From positions 1-30,868 of the forward strand of contig LPNZ01007578.1 of NCBI GenBank assembly GCA_001655205.1: a stretch of DNA of 30,868 bases. Reading direction: 5' to 3'. Position numbers and translations under genes: made by a program. This DNA comes from Lenisia limosa. Taxonomy: Eukaryota > Breviatea. Shown in pieces: positions 1 to 9,762 of this stretch. The notes below the pieces were generated by a model. That model had not been told where the DNA came from. It saw only the letters and a list, made by a program, of their open reading frames with translations, and searched no databases. Every line of letters begins with the position of its first letter. Positions within the stretch are counted from its first letter, which is position 1.

Positions 1-404
1 TTCCGCTATATATATATGTATACCAACAAAAAAGCTAACCCATACCCCCCCACTTACGGCCATTTTCTAAAGCTGCGAGCTTCATCCAGTACAAGACCTG
101 CTGCAAGACCGGCTTTGCTGGCGCGCTTGAAAACCGCAATTGCTTTTGGATGCTACTTGATCTTGGCGTTGAAGTTTCCTTTATATAAGGATGTCGTGTC
201 ATCCATTTCAGAAAAGAGCGACACGTCCTACCCGGATTTTTCTGTCGACTGTTCAACTCTCACAAAGTGACATTCAAAGGTGGGCGGTCAGCTTGACTGA
301 GTACTGCTTTTAATTTCCATCATTAAGACGTATCACAACGCTTATTTGCCTATTTTTATCACGTGCCTGACTTCGCAGCTACAAGGGTTCGGAGACGCTG
401 ATGC

Positions 405-952
405 TCAAGGGTGACCTTGACTGTACCGGAGTTGCCCTCCCTCAGTTGACCCTTGTAAGCCCTCTTACTCTGGCTTGAGTACAAACTTTGATCAATTTAT
501 GTCTTCTCATAAAATGTGGCATTACCACATCAACTTAAATTCCTTAAACATGATGAACTGACCTGACCTGACCCTCCAGTCTTCTATTCGAGGCAACGGT
601 TTCTCAATTATCGGACTCAAATCCTTGGTATTGAGCGGTAAACCTTTTGTGGATGATCTGATGAAACCTGCTTTAACGTTTAGCACGCACCCTTCATTTT
701 CGAGCGCTATTTCAACATGATGGAGACTCACATTGTTGGTGCTAAAGGTGGGTCTCAACAGATGTCTCTTTGGGTTTTAGTGTATTTTTGGGGGGAACGA
801 GAGTACCGAAGTTGCCCATCTCTTCTTACTGCCTAGTGCCCATGCTCATCGAGCCTGCGTTTGTTTCCATTTCTGACTGTTCAATTGACACGGTCATCAC
901 CGGCGAGGGCAGCGTCAACCACAATTGCTTTCTTTGTCTGTTCTGGGGGTAA
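405..952 (+). other. Weak coding traces, unresolved
   Basis: Several short open stretches have more balanced base composition than the AT-rich flanks. An example is the plus frame at about 582-720, which reads SSIRGNGFSIIGLKSLV and then FVDDLMKPALTFSTHPS before a TGA. The minus strand of the same segment is also open for 78 codons (522-758). I cannot decide the strand, see no convincing splice pair and recognise no family. This is either an eroded gene or exons of a gene whose joins I could not find. About 953-1248 shows nothing definite. Confidence 0.2.
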
Positions 953-1316
953 GAAGACTAAGTTGTCAAGAACGACAAAGGAGCTTTGATACAAACTGAG
1001 GGTGATGTCACTGATGTCGGTCTTGGCGGTAACCTTTCAGCCGCAGAACCTTGATGGCGCCGGCAGCCTCGATCCGCATGATCTGCTCTTCAACTGTTGG
1101 GAGCTTTAAATAACCTCCATCGAAGCATATGGGACCGGGTCCTCAAATTGAGGTCCCTCAATAACCTGCGGTGTGATGAGGTTTGGGAAAATAGGGAGAT
1201 CACAAGGAAACAATTGTGAGAGAGTAGAGCCTGTATAATTTGACCTAAGTGTTACAATTAATAACAAAATACGAAAGGGAAGTCATGAAGAGGGATTTCC
1301 CAACCAACCATGTCTT

Positions 1317-2740
1317 TTATGACAAGCCCAGAGATCTAGCTGAGAAGGGAATTAGAAATATAGAGTGTAAAAAAAGTAACAAGAGCGAAAAAGTTGAAAG
1401 CTTCCAGGGTATAAGGAAGAGAACTAATTTTCTGAGACAATAACCGCTGGCGTCCAGGGAAGCAACATCCCTATGGTTAGCACTTGAGTTAATACAGGCA
1501 CGCTTGTAACGAGTATAAGAGTTGAAAACATCATTTACATTTAGATCATTTTCATATCCATCATTAGGGAACCTAGTTGTACCAATAGTTGCATGGTGCT
1601 TTTTCATTCTCAATGTTACGTATGTTCCAGTTGCAGGTGAAGTTGTCCAGTTAATTTTTTGTATGTCAATTGCTGAAGCTAAGTTATTTACTCGGCAAGA
1701 TGAAACTTCATCCTTGTTCCCAGCAGGGATTTGCTTACCAGCCTGAAGATTCTGATGAAGATAAGTGTGAGTAATTTTATCACCCAAGATGCTCATGCCT
1801 TGCAGCTTACCCTTGTTTGAAAGATGAATCTCACGACCCTTAAGCATAACCTTTTTCGCGCTTTAATTAAACAGCAATTGAATCGGCACAAGTTGTACAC
1901 AATACTTCATCTTGCTTTCTAAACTTAATGTCAATATCATATGTGCTAGAAGGAGAAAGTACAGGTTTAGTTTTCATGAATGAAAACAGTACAGCAAGAA
2001 GAATTATTCTCTCACCCAGTCACCAGTTATGTAAACAGCCTTTCCAAGCTTTGCAGTATTATCTTCTCTTGGGTCGTATAAACAAACTCGGTAAGCCCAA
2101 CAGTTCTCAAATAATCATTAGTGTAATGTTTGTCCATATAGTTATCTGCGAGAATACCAGCTGAACTGTTATCAACAGGAGGACAACCGCTGAAGTTGCA
2201 CTACGAATACTAATCTTCTCAATTTGATAATATGAGCTGGCATAACAGAATGATTGCTTGGCTGCAGTGTCAGCTACAGTATTGTTATATACAGTACCAT
2301 CGGCCTGCAATTATATTTTTCTCTAGTATACAGCTAGAGTTTCTGTTTCAATAAACTTATCTTTAGTTGCTGTAATTCGAAATGTTAATGTATCCTCATC
2401 TGGAGTAGTTGCATTTATTTTTTGAAAATCGGTCACACTTTCGATAACGGCGTCATAGGGGATTGTAAATCTGACGTTCAGGAAAGCTGTTTTCGTTCGA
2501 CCCGATATAATTATTTAGGCCACATGCAAATGGTGTCTCATTAACTGTGTCCTTTGCCTTTATGGTATTCCTGTTTATGTCAGTAGCAATAGAATGTATT
2601 TGATATCAATGAACCTTTCAAATCTTCTTGTGTCCTGTTTATATCAGTAGCTATAGATACTTATTTGAATTACAAATCATCATTCAAATCTTCCTTTTTT
2701 ACGGATGAAAAATTCCCAAAGTTGGTCGTTAAAAGAACTG
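1317..2740 (-). pseudogene. Degenerate virus-like structural protein frame series (possible capsid relic)
   Basis: Minus-strand coding-like segments follow one another from about 2740 down to 1317 but are broken by frameshifts and stops. The last is a 176-codon open frame (1317-1847). The composition is rich in T, N, D, K and beta-type residues. A segment near 2340-2490 contains DTLTFRITATKDKFIETE. It is followed, after a break, by a segment beginning QADGTVYNN. That spacing resembles the N-terminal jelly roll of Polinton/Maverick-type major capsid proteins, but the match is by eye and weak. A second stretch in the 176-codon frame (AIDIQKINWTTSPATG) echoes SVTDFQKINATTPDED upstream, suggesting an internal repeat or paired domains. 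A SIATDINR segment is duplicated around 2580-2680. An adhesin or fibre-like host gene in decay is the alternative. It is clearly not intact as it stands. Confidence 0.35.
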
Positions 2741-2883
2741 AACGGTGCAGGCGGGCATATGCATCTAACCCTTCCATAATATATTCTCCCAAGCTCCAAC
2801 TCAATGAAAAAAGAAATGAATCTTATACATGTTATTAAGTTAAAATTGTGCAGGAAAAGTTGTTCTCACCTATCGAAAGTTAA

Positions 2884-3177
2884 GGTGGTTCAGTCCTTTT
2901 TTTGATTTTGGAAAGAAATAAAAAAAAAAATGTGCTTAGTAATTAAAATGAGCCTTCAGGATATGTTTAAACCCCAAAAAGGTGAGAAAAGCGAAGCCCA
3001 AAAACGTCTAAAATTGGAACAACCTCAAAAGTCGGAAAAAAGGCATTTTTACGTTTTTCTATCCGGCACTATTTCAGACAAAAAATTACCCCGCGGAATT
3101 ATCCCGAAGGGTCTTTTTAATTACTTTCCACATTTTTTTTTTTTTTTTTCCAAAATAAAAAAAAGGACTGAACCACC
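2884..3177. mobile_element. 294-bp MITE with TTAA target duplications
   Basis: The element is bounded by TTAA at 2880-2883 and 3178-3181. Its ends are inverted copies of each other: GGTGGTTCAGTCCTTTTTT at the left and its complement at the right, with similarity running about 28 bp to ATTTTGG. TTAA target duplication is characteristic of the piggyBac and Kolobok superfamilies, so a non-autonomous member is the best reading. The interior carries an 83-codon open frame (2930-3181). Its end, GIIPKG, is also readable in the related fragment at 9384-9475, so the element may derive from a coding transposon. Long poly-T and poly-A tracts lie just inside both ends. Confidence 0.85.
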
Positions 3178-3737
3178 TTAAATATTGAAGAGCAACATAT
3201 TCCCTACTTCATTTTTGACAGCTTCCGTCACAGCGTATCTACTTGGGCAACATATTATGGTCCTTGAAAAACGCACATCACTTTTGGCTATTATTGAGGG
3301 GCCAAGACTATCTTCTGTTACCATTTGACAATTAGAAATGATCCCTAAAGAGTGAATGGTATTTTCTGCTTACATTTTGAAAAGAGTTCAGTCTGTCCAC
3401 AGGAAGTACTGGTTACACGTAATCTACCAGCGTATTGTTCTCGAGCATAAAATATAATCAACGCTTCCCGTTCCTGGAAGTAAACTGTTTAATTCAAGCA
3501 AAATGAAGCCAAATCGTCACCCGGGTAATGAGATGGGAAAGTAATAGCATATATTTAATCTTATCAACTGTGTTACAATTCTGAATTATTCAATTTATAC
3601 ATTATAATCTTATCAATATATATTAAGATATGAAATGATGAAATTCCTAGGATCCCGATGCATTTTTTTTTTAGAAGATTATGTACTGTTTTGCTCTAAA
3701 AAAAAAACTTTGGAGATTAATAAAGAGGTTGGTGTTC

Positions 3738-3773
3738 AAAACCGCGAACATAATTAAAACCGCGAACAAGCAA
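3738..3773 (+). repeat. 18-bp motif, two tandem copies
   Basis: Two adjacent 18-bp units share the start AAAACCGCGAACA. An inverted pair lies at 6627-6657, and three units of a variant (AAACCGTGGACATGC) lie at 30726-30778. Flanks are not similar beyond the units. Subterminal repeats of a transposon are one explanation; a binding-site array is another. Confidence 0.75.
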
Positions 3774-4136
3774 ATTATCGTAAAAAAACCGGATCATCAA
3801 TAACATTTAAACAATACAATTTTGACCAAAAAGACAAAAAAGGGAAGAAAGAAAATTATATAAAAAAAGATATTTTTTAAAATCGAACCGGGCTGGGGTC
3901 ACCCAGTTTCCTTTACGCCAAAGTATTTTTTTGAAAACCCCCTCTTTCAAAATAATAGCATTTTGGTCATAATAAAGTGTCCCACTCTAGAAACGCAGAT
4001 TTTTAAGGAGAATTTGAATCTGAATTCCATTTCTGGAAATACACTGGTTTAAAACGGGTCAAAAAAGGGCTTTTTTTTTTGGATTTCGATATTTGCAATT
4101 CAAGCAATTTTTCAGAGGATTTTTTTTTTTTTTTAT

Positions 4137-4200
4137 TTATCAAAAAGACCGCTGGGTTGTAACATGATCAGGTAAGAATATTTTTCCAAATAGCGCATCT
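4137..4200 (+). repeat. Dispersed repeat, copy 1 (partner 6156-6229)
   Basis: The block TTATCAAAAAGACC.CTG, then GGTTGTAACA.GATCAGG.AAGAATAT and TTTTCC, recurs in the same orientation at 6156-6229, where a short insertion precedes GGGTTG. The rest of 3182-4136 is AT-rich with homopolymer runs and no gene I can support. Confidence 0.7.
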
Positions 4201-4432
4201 TTCGGCTCCAATTTTCCCACCGCTGAATCGACCGGAAAATGTCATGTGCAGATTCCATATTCCTTCAATATCTTGATATCTATAAATATTTTAAATTGTT
4301 CTAACGCTTCAGGTGACAAAGCAACGTTTAGGAAAGGAATGTGAAAAAAGATGATTTGAGTTCGCCGGCCGACTCTTTAACTTAGTTGTTTCTTGTTGCT
4401 TCCCCTATTGCTTTTTTTTTTTTTTGCCTATT

Positions 4433-4487
4433 NNNNNNNNNNNNNNNNNNNNNNNNNNNNNNNNNNNNNNNNNNNNNNNNNNNNNNN
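4433..4487. other. Assembly gap (55 N)
   Basis: Run of N. The plus-strand frame to its right opens directly from the gap. Confidence 0.99.
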
Positions 4488-4897
4488 TAAAACAACCTGT
4501 GTGATTGATGTGCTCAGAGAGCATTTCTCAAAGGCTACTGTAGATAAGAATGGCGTTAATCGCATTGATATTGACAATTGACACGGGTTAATTGGGAAAT
4601 CCTTCACCGAAGACAAAGATTTTCTTGCCATCATGGACCAAGGTCAGAATAACTGCTTCACCTTTATTTATGATTCCATTTATGCAAATCTCAACTAATA
4701 TGGAAGTGATTTGGTTTCTAATGATTTTCCTGTTGCTATACTGCGTGTGGTCTTTCGTGTTCCCCCTTTGCCCTATTACCTATATCTGGCATCTCTCTCC
4801 CCTTCATCATTGAAGGTTTGTTATCTGAGTAGCCGGCACCAACTCCCCCTCCCCTCCCCGTCTTTGGTCTTCAACACAAACCACAATACTCCTGATT
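4488..4897 (+). pseudogene. Coding-like frame with in-frame stops, partial
   Basis: From the gap a plus frame reads KTTCVIDVLREHFSKATVD, reaches a TGA at 4579-4581, and stays coding-like in the same frame (GKSFTEDKDFLAIMDQGQ). It meets a TAA near 4696 and is open again to a stop near 4899. Two stops in one otherwise coherent frame suggest a decayed gene. Short introns spanning the stops are possible, but I saw no clear splice pair. The 5' end is lost in the gap. I do not recognise the product. The region 4900-5280 downstream shows no gene. Confidence 0.3.
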
Positions 4898-5310
4898 GAG
4901 AAAAACCTCTATTATTTTTATAAATTAATTGCTTTAGTGGTGCAAAAACTCTTCTATCCTTTTGAACCCTGATCACCAGGACAGCCAAGGAGACTCGTTT
5001 TGTGCTGTATCATTCACTTTCTCGCGTTTAGTATTAGGACCCCTCTTCCTAATGGTGTGGTGTCATATGTTCTTCCTGCGTGATTTACCCCTTCTATTGT
5101 TATCTAATATTGTGTTATAAATATGATATGTTACCTGATATACAACTGTATAAACTATCGGAAAACAACAGGATATTTACCATTATTGTATGCAGTGGAC
5201 ATAATGTTTTGTAACTGTATGGTGTTGGAAATACAATCAATCAACCATAGCTTACAAATAACATGAAAGAACCAATAAACCATCAAAACAAACAGGATTT
5301 CTTAGCTATA

Positions 5311-5662
5311 TCACAACCTTCTTGGCACCTTTTTTTCGTCCTTCTTGACAACCTTCTTGCGAATTTTATTGTTCTGAACTTTTCTGTCGTCCTTCTCAGC
5401 AACCTTCTTGACAACTTTTTTGTCGTCCTTCTTGACCACCTTCTTGACCACCTTCTTGGGAGCAACGTCAGCCTTCTTATCCTTCAGCCGCATGTCCACC
5501 TGGGCTTCTCCGGGTGCGTGACCTCTTCTTTTGGAATATGCATTTTCTTCTTCCAGAAAAGCGGGAGAGTTGATGGTGAACGAAAACCCTTGTTTTTACG
5601 GTCTGAACCTCACGCTTGTTGGATTCGATTGCGTAGATGGTCGCGTCTGTTATAATGCCCAA
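5311..5662 (-). CDS. Lysine-rich basic protein, 3' exons
   Basis: The minus strand ends in a 62-codon frame of strong positive charge, with repeated KKVVKK, KKDDKKVV and DDRKVQNNK blocks and a stop at 5311. Such tails are typical of ribosomal proteins, histone H1-like proteins and other nucleic-acid-binding proteins. An upstream segment (about 5590-5650) reads DATIYAIESNKREVQTVKT after an AG that could be an acceptor (TTATAACAG). The two segments are in different frames, so at least one short intron or a frameshift lies between. The base composition is higher in GC than the flanks. The basic tail is clear in the sequence; the identity is not known to me. Confidence 0.4.
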
Positions 5663-5801
5663 CTCTAAGTCAATACATAAAATGATACCGATTATTGTAT
5701 AAACTATGGTTTCAATTCAGTCCAAAAAAAAAAGTGAACCAGAGTGGATAAAAGGGCTAACAAAGCGGATAAAGGAACAAATAAAAACCACTCCCTCTTA
5801 C

Positions 5802-5874
5802 CATTTGCGATATCCTGGATAAACGCCAACCCCCAGTTGCGCAGTCCAGCAGCGAAGATGGTAGCAATTTCAAG
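5802..5874 (-). CDS. Single conserved-looking exon
   Basis: A 73-nt segment is bounded by CCCAG at its 5' side and a GTAAGAGG donor at its 3' side. It reads LEIATIFAAGLRNWGLAF followed by IQDIAN. The composition (GC-rich in an AT-rich stretch, no stops, good donor) supports an exon. It is not recognised, and neighbouring exons were not found. It lies between the basic-protein exons and the repeat at 6156. Confidence 0.4.
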
Positions 5875-6155
5875 CTGGGCACCAGAAATATATTTACACA
5901 TACTTAGAACTTTGTAATGGAAAGGAAAGGAGGTCAAAAAACAAAATAGCGAGAAAACGGGTGAGGACAAAGAGAAGTTTAATTTTTTTAAAAGAAGTTG
6001 CCACTCCGGGGCTCCCGACCTCAAGTTCAAAAATCAATGAAAGTCCATCTGTTGCTCATTTGACTGCTAAAAAAAAAAGACGCACAAAAATTGTGCTTAT
6101 GCAGTAAGCACAATTAGCAAGCCCAAAGATGCACTATTTCGAAAAATATATTTTT

Positions 6156-6229
6156 TATCAAAAAGACCACTGAGAAGGAAAAAAGGGTTGTAACAAGATC
6201 AGGGAAGAATATATTTTCCCAAAGAGTGC
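6156..6229 (+). repeat. Dispersed repeat, copy 2 (partner 4137-4200)
   Basis: Same block as 4137-4200 with a roughly 10-bp insertion after GACCACTGAG. Its orientation is direct, whereas the nearby 18-bp motif pairs at 3738 and 6627 are inverted, so the two repeats did not move as one simple unit. Confidence 0.7.
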
Positions 6230-6248
6230 TTCGGAAGAAGATGCTACA

Positions 6249-6476
6249 TCATAAGGCATTTATCGTTCTGGAAAGACACAGAACGTGAGAGCTGAATTGG
6301 CTTGATATATTTCCAACTTCTCTCAATTGTTGCCATTTTTTGAGAAATTTACACTCATTTTTACTTTTTCCAGATTTTTCTCGGTCAAAAGGGTCGAAGA
6401 TTGCCCTTGGGTGGTGGAATTCAAAATTTTTGATGCAAGAACGTCTTTGCTTTAACAATCGAACGATCATGCCCAT
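6249..6476 (-). CDS. Possible downstream exon of the 6693-7277 gene
   Basis: A 75-codon open minus-strand frame begins MGMIVRLLKQRRSCIKN and is basic and charged (KSGKSKNECKFLKKW). An AG just upstream (ATACGGAG) could serve as an acceptor for the gene that ends with a donor at 6692, but the phase is not settled. A second frame over its first part is also open. Treat it as a candidate exon only. Confidence 0.25.
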   Translation of the reverse strand: MGMIVRLLKQRRSCIKNFEFHHPRAIFDPFDREKSGKSKNECKFLKKWQQLREVGNISSQFSSHVLCLSRTINAL

Positions 6477-6626
6477 ACTCCGTATTTTGAATGTATATGG
6501 ATTCCCCTGATCATGTTATTGTGTAACTCTTTTAAAATGTGGGCTTCGGGGGAAAATTGCAAAAATAGTGGAATGGTGGTTAAATGAGACTCTTGTGTCC
6601 AAAAATTGAAAGAAAACGCCCAGTTT

Positions 6627-6657
6627 TTGTTCGCGGTTTTAATCATGTTTGCGGTTA
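6627..6657 (-). repeat. 18-bp motif, inverted pair
   Basis: On the minus strand this reads AACCGCAAACATGATT followed by AAAACCGCGAACAA, matching the pair at 3738-3773 with a few changes. It lies just inside the presumed intron after the donor at 6692. Confidence 0.7.
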
Positions 6658-6692
6658 CTTTTTGGAAAAATTATACACAGCTGTGATTTTAC

Positions 6693-7277
6693 CTGATGGT
6701 CTTGAAATACTTTTGAACCGTCAATTCGAAGTCCAACTTCAGCCAAAGGCATTCCATTGTTGTCAAGCTAAACGGCTTAGTTTAACAGCATGACAAACCC
6801 AAATTTTAAGAGGAATAATTGTGACAGTGAGAAGGCTTTTGGATCTCTGACCCTTTTCATTAAAAATTAAGGTATCATCTGAGAGATTAAAGTAAAGGCT
6901 CAAACCAAAATGGTAAATCATGTGTTTGATCACTTCAAGATAGGCAGCTTTCAAGCAGAAATCTGGTGATACTGGTGGAAAGTTTTCAAGTGTAGAAACG
7001 CCATCAAACTTTTCTAGTTCATCTTGAGAGAAACATAAGTTTGAAAGACTGTGAAAAGGCATCATTTTAGGATAAGGGAGCATTGTCAAAGGGGACCTCT
7101 CTGAACAGCCAATAGCCATTGACTTCACTCTCGCTCCGATACAGCGCAGATGTGTTGAGACAGGATGTGGCAATTCAAGAGAGAGTCTAAGGTGAATAGC
7201 ATGATAACCCTACTTGTTGGTTCCAATTGCAATGCCTATCGTTGCTCCAAAAACCCCAATAGTTTTGAGGGGTTTGG
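6693..7277 (-). CDS. Unknown protein, three exons with 27- and 31-nt introns (partial)
   Basis: Exons are 7277-7214, 7186-6799 and 6767-6693. The first follows CCTTTTTAG. Introns 7213-7187 (27 nt, GTAGGG...CCTTAG) and 6798-6768 (31 nt, GTTTGT...GTTTAG) remove the only in-frame stops and keep one frame through all 585 bases. The last exon ends at a GTAAAA donor, so the gene continues. About 175 residues are visible. Exon 1 reads LKTIGVFGATIGIAIGTN, hydrophobic and glycine-rich. Exon 2 is the longest (129 codons) and contains FDGVSTLENFPPVSPDF and YHFGLSLYFNLSDDTL. Exon 3 is exactly 25 codons, LDNNGMPLAEVGLRIDGS onward. I do not recognise a family. Neither the start codon nor the true end is visible. 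Confidence 0.6.
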
Positions 7278-7606
7278 CTAAAAAGGAGATGAAAAAAAAG
7301 ACTTCACATAATACCAAAATATTTTACATCATTGTGTGAATGGTTTTTTATTTTAGCAATATTTATTTGAAAACAAAAATAAATACTGATACTCACCGCA
7401 TTTTTTACTAGGTGCAAATTCGTTTCAATTTTGTTAAAAACATGAGATGGACCCTATTATAAACTCAAAATTTAAAAATTATATTAAGATGGTGAGTGCC
7501 ATCGGAATTTTTCATTTTCTCATTTTGATTTAGCATTAAAAATTTTCAATTTTGGAAACTCAATTCGTTTTAAAGTATTCTTGTCACAATTTAAGCTGTA
7601 TCTATC

Positions 7607-7903
7607 TTATGATTTATCCCCGATTTGTTGTGAGGGCTGTTCGGTGCCAATTCTGTGCTTGAGGAAAGTGTTGATGCTGACCACATCATTGTAAGAGACG
7701 CCGACCTCATTTAGGCTGTACTCGAGGAACAGTTCGAAAAATGTTAACTAAGTATTTTTTTGCGTAATATTCGTTAAGATTTTCCATAATCTACTTGCTG
7801 TACACGGACCCCTTGAGATTTACTGTATTTTCCTTCTCTTGTCCATCGATCACTGTTGATCTCGAGAAAGAGAATTGTAGTTCAAAGCTGACACGGGACA
7901 GGG
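7607..7903 (-). CDS. Unknown protein, last two exons
   Basis: The final exon (7747-7607) follows ATACTTAG and encodes 46 residues, LTFFELFLEYSLNEVGVS onward, ending GDKS and TAA. C- and G-ending codons dominate, unlike the flanks. Upstream, 7903-7806 is open in frame (LSRVSFELQFSFSRSTV, then VNLKGS) and ends at a GTGTAC donor. Removing the 58-nt intron 7805-7748 joins the two in phase. The plus strand of the last exon is also partly open (LFGANSVLEESVDADH), so the strand is inferred from the longer uninterrupted minus frame and splice signals. No family recognised. Confidence 0.5.
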
Positions 7904-7967
7904 CTTTGGAAAATCCAAGGAAATTAAACAAATTATAACATTTTTACACTTGAAACAACTATTTAAG

Positions 7968-8815
7968 AGGCAGGAGTGCACAGGAGAAGCGACTTTTTTT
8001 TCCTAGTAGGCTCTATTGAAAAAGATTACCTGCCTGCTAATTCTACCTACCCTGCGGCTGTCCTCAATTAAAGAGAAAGAATTGAAGTGATAGATTTCAA
8101 CGTAAAACTCCAAAAAACTCAATTAGAGTCAACAACCTCGGCACCAAACTTTCCTCTTTCTTCCAAGTTTTCAATTTTAGTTTTTTTTTTGTTGAAGTTG
8201 TCTCGTCTCAGCGCCTAATTGTGTATTGCATAGTGCATAAAATCATGGTCACTTGTGAGGAGAATGAATCAGTTTGTATCCAAAACGAGCAGCTTTTGTT
8301 CCTCAAGTGTGTTCACACCCGGTTGTTGTCGAGTCTGAAGGTGGAATCTTTGATCATCTTGATTGCTTTGGAGGCCGCGACAAGCAGTGCTGTTGAGCTT
8401 GTCGTGAGACTAATATTCCTTTGGTAAGCCTAAAAGCGAATGTATTTTGTTTTAAACTAACCGTCTTATCTTAAGTCGTATCCCAGTCTCTCCACACCAC
8501 CAATCACCCTGCCGTAGATTACTAAGGACGTCTTCGCTGAGGATTTGGCTAAAGCCTCTACTGTTGCTTTGCTTCCCCCGATACTGATCCTCTCTCCCCC
8601 TTTCCTGAAGATTCAACACCAGGCAGTCTTCCACTGGCAAGTTATTTATACAGTTTTTGCCCTAGTGTTTTTTTTACTTTTCTAGTTAGGCTCCGAAAAG
8701 ACACACCGTCAATACTCCCATACCCGAACCGATGCTCTTCTCAAGGAAGTCCACAGGTGTGTCCTGAGAGGATGAAACTACAACGTGTTCTCTTTTGTGG
8801 GGTTTTTTCTACAAT
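7968..8815 (+). repeat. Coding repeat family, copy 1
   Basis: This is the first of three diverged copies (others 9763-10560 plus and 12355-12890 minus). It starts near GCACAGGAGAAGCGACTTTT and is similar in blocks through to TTGTGGGG. The best conserved part encodes ALEAATSSAVELVVRL in one frame and CFGGRDKQCC in another. It is followed by GGTAAG at a conserved donor-like position and a later exon-like block, DVFAEDLAKAS. A terminal block reads TDALLKEVHRCV but has a TGA where copy 2 has a sense codon. The stop and frame disagreements suggest that this copy is dead. It probably derives from a transposon or gene family. Confidence 0.8.
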
Positions 8816-9383
8816 GTTCTAAGGTTTAAAGTGGTGATGTCAGGCCATTTTTTGGGGGATTGAACATGATTTGTTCACTCACAATTATTTTTACAGAAAT
8901 CAACAGATGAGCCAATTAAATGGTAAAAAATGCATACTATTTCCATCCTTCCAAGAGTTTACCTGGTGGGGTTTTAAGAGCATCAATATCATCAAGGATT
9001 ACGAAAGACATGGGGCAGGGTGATCACGAATAAGAGCAAATACTTGTTGGAAATAACACTAAAGTACTACCGTACCATAAAACTGCTAAGATAGGCGAGG
9101 AGGGGGCAAGAGACACGAGTTACCAAACGAAAAAGGACAAAGAAAACACTAATCACTTCCAGTATACCTCTCATGCTCTTAAATATGCTTTTATTAGCTA
9201 ATCATCATGCTAAACTAGAAAAAGAGGAACAAAATCAAGAATTCTCTGAGCAAAAGAATTGGCGCGCTGGCGCCAACCTAAAACACTCTCTGAACAACTC
9301 GAGATTTCCTCTTATATTGTTTAATCCGGCAAAACCATGCAGCAAAGCGCGTCATCAGAGAGCTTATTGTCGATCTAAGTGGA

Positions 9384-9475
9384 TTAAGGTAGTTCAGTGG
9401 TTGTTTTATTTTGGCAAATAAAGTAGAACTGTGCGTGCAGTTTTGAAAATGACCCTTCGGAATAATTCCGCCGGG
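9384..9475 (-). mobile_element. Solo end of the TTAA MITE family
   Basis: TTAAGGTAGTTCAGT...ATTTTGG matches the terminal repeat of the element at 2884-3177. The following inner block (GGCGGAATTATTCCGAAGGGTC on the minus strand, interrupted only by single changes) matches its interior. The other end was not found, so the element is truncated or too diverged. The stretch 8816-9383 shows no supported gene. Confidence 0.7.
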
Positions 9476-9762
9476 TAGATTTTCATATGAAAACTCTAAC
9501 ATGAAATATTTTTTAAAGGATAAAAAGGCGAAATCATCCGCAAGAAGCGTCGGGTCTTCAAAGACGGGGCAATGCAACAATACGCTACAAACTGTTACAG
9601 CAGACTGCATTCAAAAAAATCTTAACATTCAGTATATTTGCAGCATCAAACAACAATATCTCAAATCAACTCACTGTGCTGGCGTAGTTAGTCAATAACA
9701 CTCTAAAATGGTGAAAATGTGGCTTTTACTGATAAAATCATTCTCAAAGTAGTTAAAGTAAG

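Noticed and set aside
5263-5655. 130-codon plus-strand open frame rich in Leu and Asn
   Set aside because: It is the complement of the lysine-rich minus-strand tail; low-complexity coding strands often leave the opposite strand open.
5590-5660. Ribosomal protein uL23 identity for the basic gene
   Set aside because: A short string looked similar in one frame, but the frame did not continue and diagnostic C-terminal motifs were not found.
7607-7747. Plus-strand reading LFGANSVLEESVDADHIIVR
   Set aside because: Interrupted by a TAG, while the minus frame is uninterrupted with C-ending codons and a good acceptor.
8290-8430. eIF2B-like peptide (ALEAATSSAVELVVRL) in the three-copy repeat
   Set aside because: The similarity is limited to a few residues and the copies lie beside a DDE-like core, so a mobile element is more likely.
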